A stretch of DNA of 14,205 bases from NCBI GenBank assembly GCA_022793355.1, contig JAAWCR010000107.1, positions 1 through 14,205 of the forward strand, in the 5' to 3' direction. Under the pieces are notes generated by a model that worked only from the letters and a program-made list of their open reading frames with translations, ran no database searches and had not been told where the DNA came from. This DNA is from Lawsonibacter sp. (lineage in GTDB: Bacteria; Bacillota; Clostridia; Oscillospirales; Oscillospiraceae). Positions 13,120-14,205 of the stretch are shown here, in pieces; within the stretch, counting starts at the first letter, position 1; every line of letters begins with the position of its first letter. Position numbers and translations under genes: made by a program.

Positions 13120-14205
13120 ATGGAAAGAAAGGATACTTTAACGTTGGGCGAACCCATTACGCTGGAGGACTTCGTATCGGTGGCCCGGTTCGGGCGGAAG
13201 GTGGAGTTTTCCCCGGAGTACATAGCCCGGGTGGACCGCTCTCGGGCCCTGGTCGAGAAGTGGGTGGAGGAGGAGCGGGTGATGTACGGCGTCACCACCG
13301 GCTTCGGCGCTTTGTGCACCAAGGCCATTGACAAGGAGGAGACCGCCCAGCTCCAGGAGAATATCATCCTGTCCCACTCGGTTTCGGTAGGCGAGCCCCT
13401 GAGCGTTGAGCGGGTGCGGGGCATCATGCTCATGGTGCTGCAAAACATCGGCCAGGGGTACAGCGGCGTGCGGATGGCGGTGCTGGAGCGGTATCGGGAT
13501 TTCCTCAACGCCGGCCTGACCCCTTACGCCCCCGGCAGCGGCAGCGTGGGTTACCTCTCCCCCGAGGCCCACATGGCCCTGGTGCTCCTGGGCAAGGGGA
13601 AGGCCTATTACAACGGCGAGCTGCTGTCTGGGGCGGAGGCCCTGAAGCGGGCGGGCCTGGAGTCCATGACCCTCAGCTCGAAAGAGGGGCTGGCCCTGGT
13701 GTCGGGCACCACTTCTGCCACCGCTATGGCGGCCCTGGCGCTCTTCGATATGCTTAACGCCGCCAAGTCCGCCGATGTCGTGGGGGCCATGTCCCTGGAG
13801 GCCATGAAGGGGGTTATCAACGCCTTCGACCCCCGGGTGATGGCCGTCCGGCCCCACCCCGACCAGCTCAACGCCTCGGAGAACGTGCGGCGGATGCTCA
13901 AGGGCTCGGGCATTATGGAAAAGTACCGGGGCAGCCGGGTACAGGACGCCCTGTCCCTGCGGTGCATCCCCCAGCTCCACGGCGCGGCCCGAAAGACCCT
14001 GGAGGACGCCAAAAAGACCATTGAGATTGAGATGAATTCCTGCTGCGACAACCCCATCATCTGTCCCGAGAAGGGAAACGAGGATGTAATCTCCGCCTGC
14101 AACGCCGACTCGGCCTATGTGGGGATGGAGATGGACAGCGCCTGCATCGCCGCGGTGGGGCTTGCCAAGATGTCGGAGCGGCGCAACAACCGTATTGTGG
14201 ACGGA
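13120..14205 (+). CDS. HAL/PAL-fold lyase without the MIO triad, ergothionase candidate (3' end outside window)
   Basis: The first 362 residues match the histidine/phenylalanine ammonia-lyase fold: MYGVTTGFGAL (catalytic-type Y56), QENIILSHS, GSVG (141-144), EIEMNSCCDNPI and SERRNNRIVDG. Key catalytic parts differ. After GSVG the family has ASGDLAPLAHM, whose Ala-Ser-Gly cyclises to the MIO electrophile. Here it reads YLSPEAHM, three residues shorter, so no MIO can form. The Asn of NGT is S195 (VSGTT), and the Tyr of QDPYSLR is L278 (QDALSLR), while R281 is kept. Ergothionase, which eliminates trimethylamine from ergothioneine to give thiourocanate, is a known relative that does not need MIO because trimethylamine is a good leaving group. 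The BCCT transporter 113 bases upstream fits a betaine substrate. An in-frame ATG at 13111 is an alternative start, but the AAGGG is better spaced for 13120. The fold is secure; the substrate is inferred. Confidence 0.88.
   Translation, partial: MERKDTLTLGEPITLEDFVSVARFGRKVEFSPEYIARVDRSRALVEKWVEEERVMYGVTTGFGALCTKAIDKEETAQLQENIILSHSVSVGEPLSVERVRGIMLMVLQNIGQGYSGVRMAVLERYRDFLNAGLTPYAPGSGSVGYLSPEAHMALVLLGKGKAYYNGELLSGAEALKRAGLESMTLSSKEGLALVSGTTSATAMAALALFDMLNAAKSADVVGAMSLEAMKGVINAFDPRVMAVRPHPDQLNASENVRRMLKGSGIMEKYRGSRVQDALSLRCIPQLHGAARKTLEDAKKTIEIEMNSCCDNPIICPEKGNEDVISACNADSAYVGMEMDSACIAAVGLAKMSERRNNRIVDG

Noticed and set aside
13111..14205. Genuine histidine ammonia-lyase (hutH)
   Set aside because: The MIO-forming triad, the NGT asparagine and the QDPYSLR tyrosine are all missing, and no other hut genes are present in the window.

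Overview
The window looks like a chromosomal stretch from a GC-rich, low-oxygen Firmicute, probably a gut Clostridia lineage such as an Oscillospiraceae relative. Reasons: strong AGGAGG-type ribosome binding sites, high-GC genes with AT-rich promoters, a SorC-type sugar regulator, large hybrid histidine kinases, and a PAS/sigma-54 activator. No rRNA, tRNA, CRISPR array, transposase or phage gene was seen. The genus is inference only.

Block 1 (1-3790, minus strand) is a small sugar-phosphate locus. A SorC-family regulator is followed by its own terminator. Then come a promoter, a perfect 29-bp palindromic operator, dhaL (broken by a one-base deletion in a G7 run), dhaK and an LsrF-type aldolase/thiolase. 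The regulator's promoter carries a shorter copy of the operator, so it probably controls both itself and the operon. Kinase plus aldolase points to phosphorylation and cleavage of a short ketose ending in DHAP. No transporter, DhaM or LsrK is present, so the substrate is open.

Block 2 (3868-9363, minus strand) is a tandem pair of hybrid sensor histidine kinases. The upstream one is cytosolic (GAF, two PAS-like regions, kinase, one receiver). The downstream one is membrane-bound (Cache-like sensor, kinase, a degenerate receiver, then an intact receiver). A good sigma-70 promoter precedes the pair and a hairpin follows it. No separate response regulator or HPt protein is visible.

Block 3 (9470-14205) is the most interesting part. 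A minus-strand PAS/AAA+/Fis sigma-54 activator is divergent from a plus-strand BCCT (betaine-type) transporter and a histidine-ammonia-lyase-fold enzyme that runs off the window. The intergenic region has a sigma-54 -24/-12 promoter facing the transporter, two phased GCAA-N7-TTGC sites suited to the activator, and a sigma-70 promoter for the activator. The lyase lacks the Ala-Ser-Gly triad that forms the MIO cofactor and two other classical catalytic residues. Next to a betaine transporter, this suggests elimination of trimethylamine from a histidine betaine such as ergothioneine (ergothionase-like) rather than histidine deamination.
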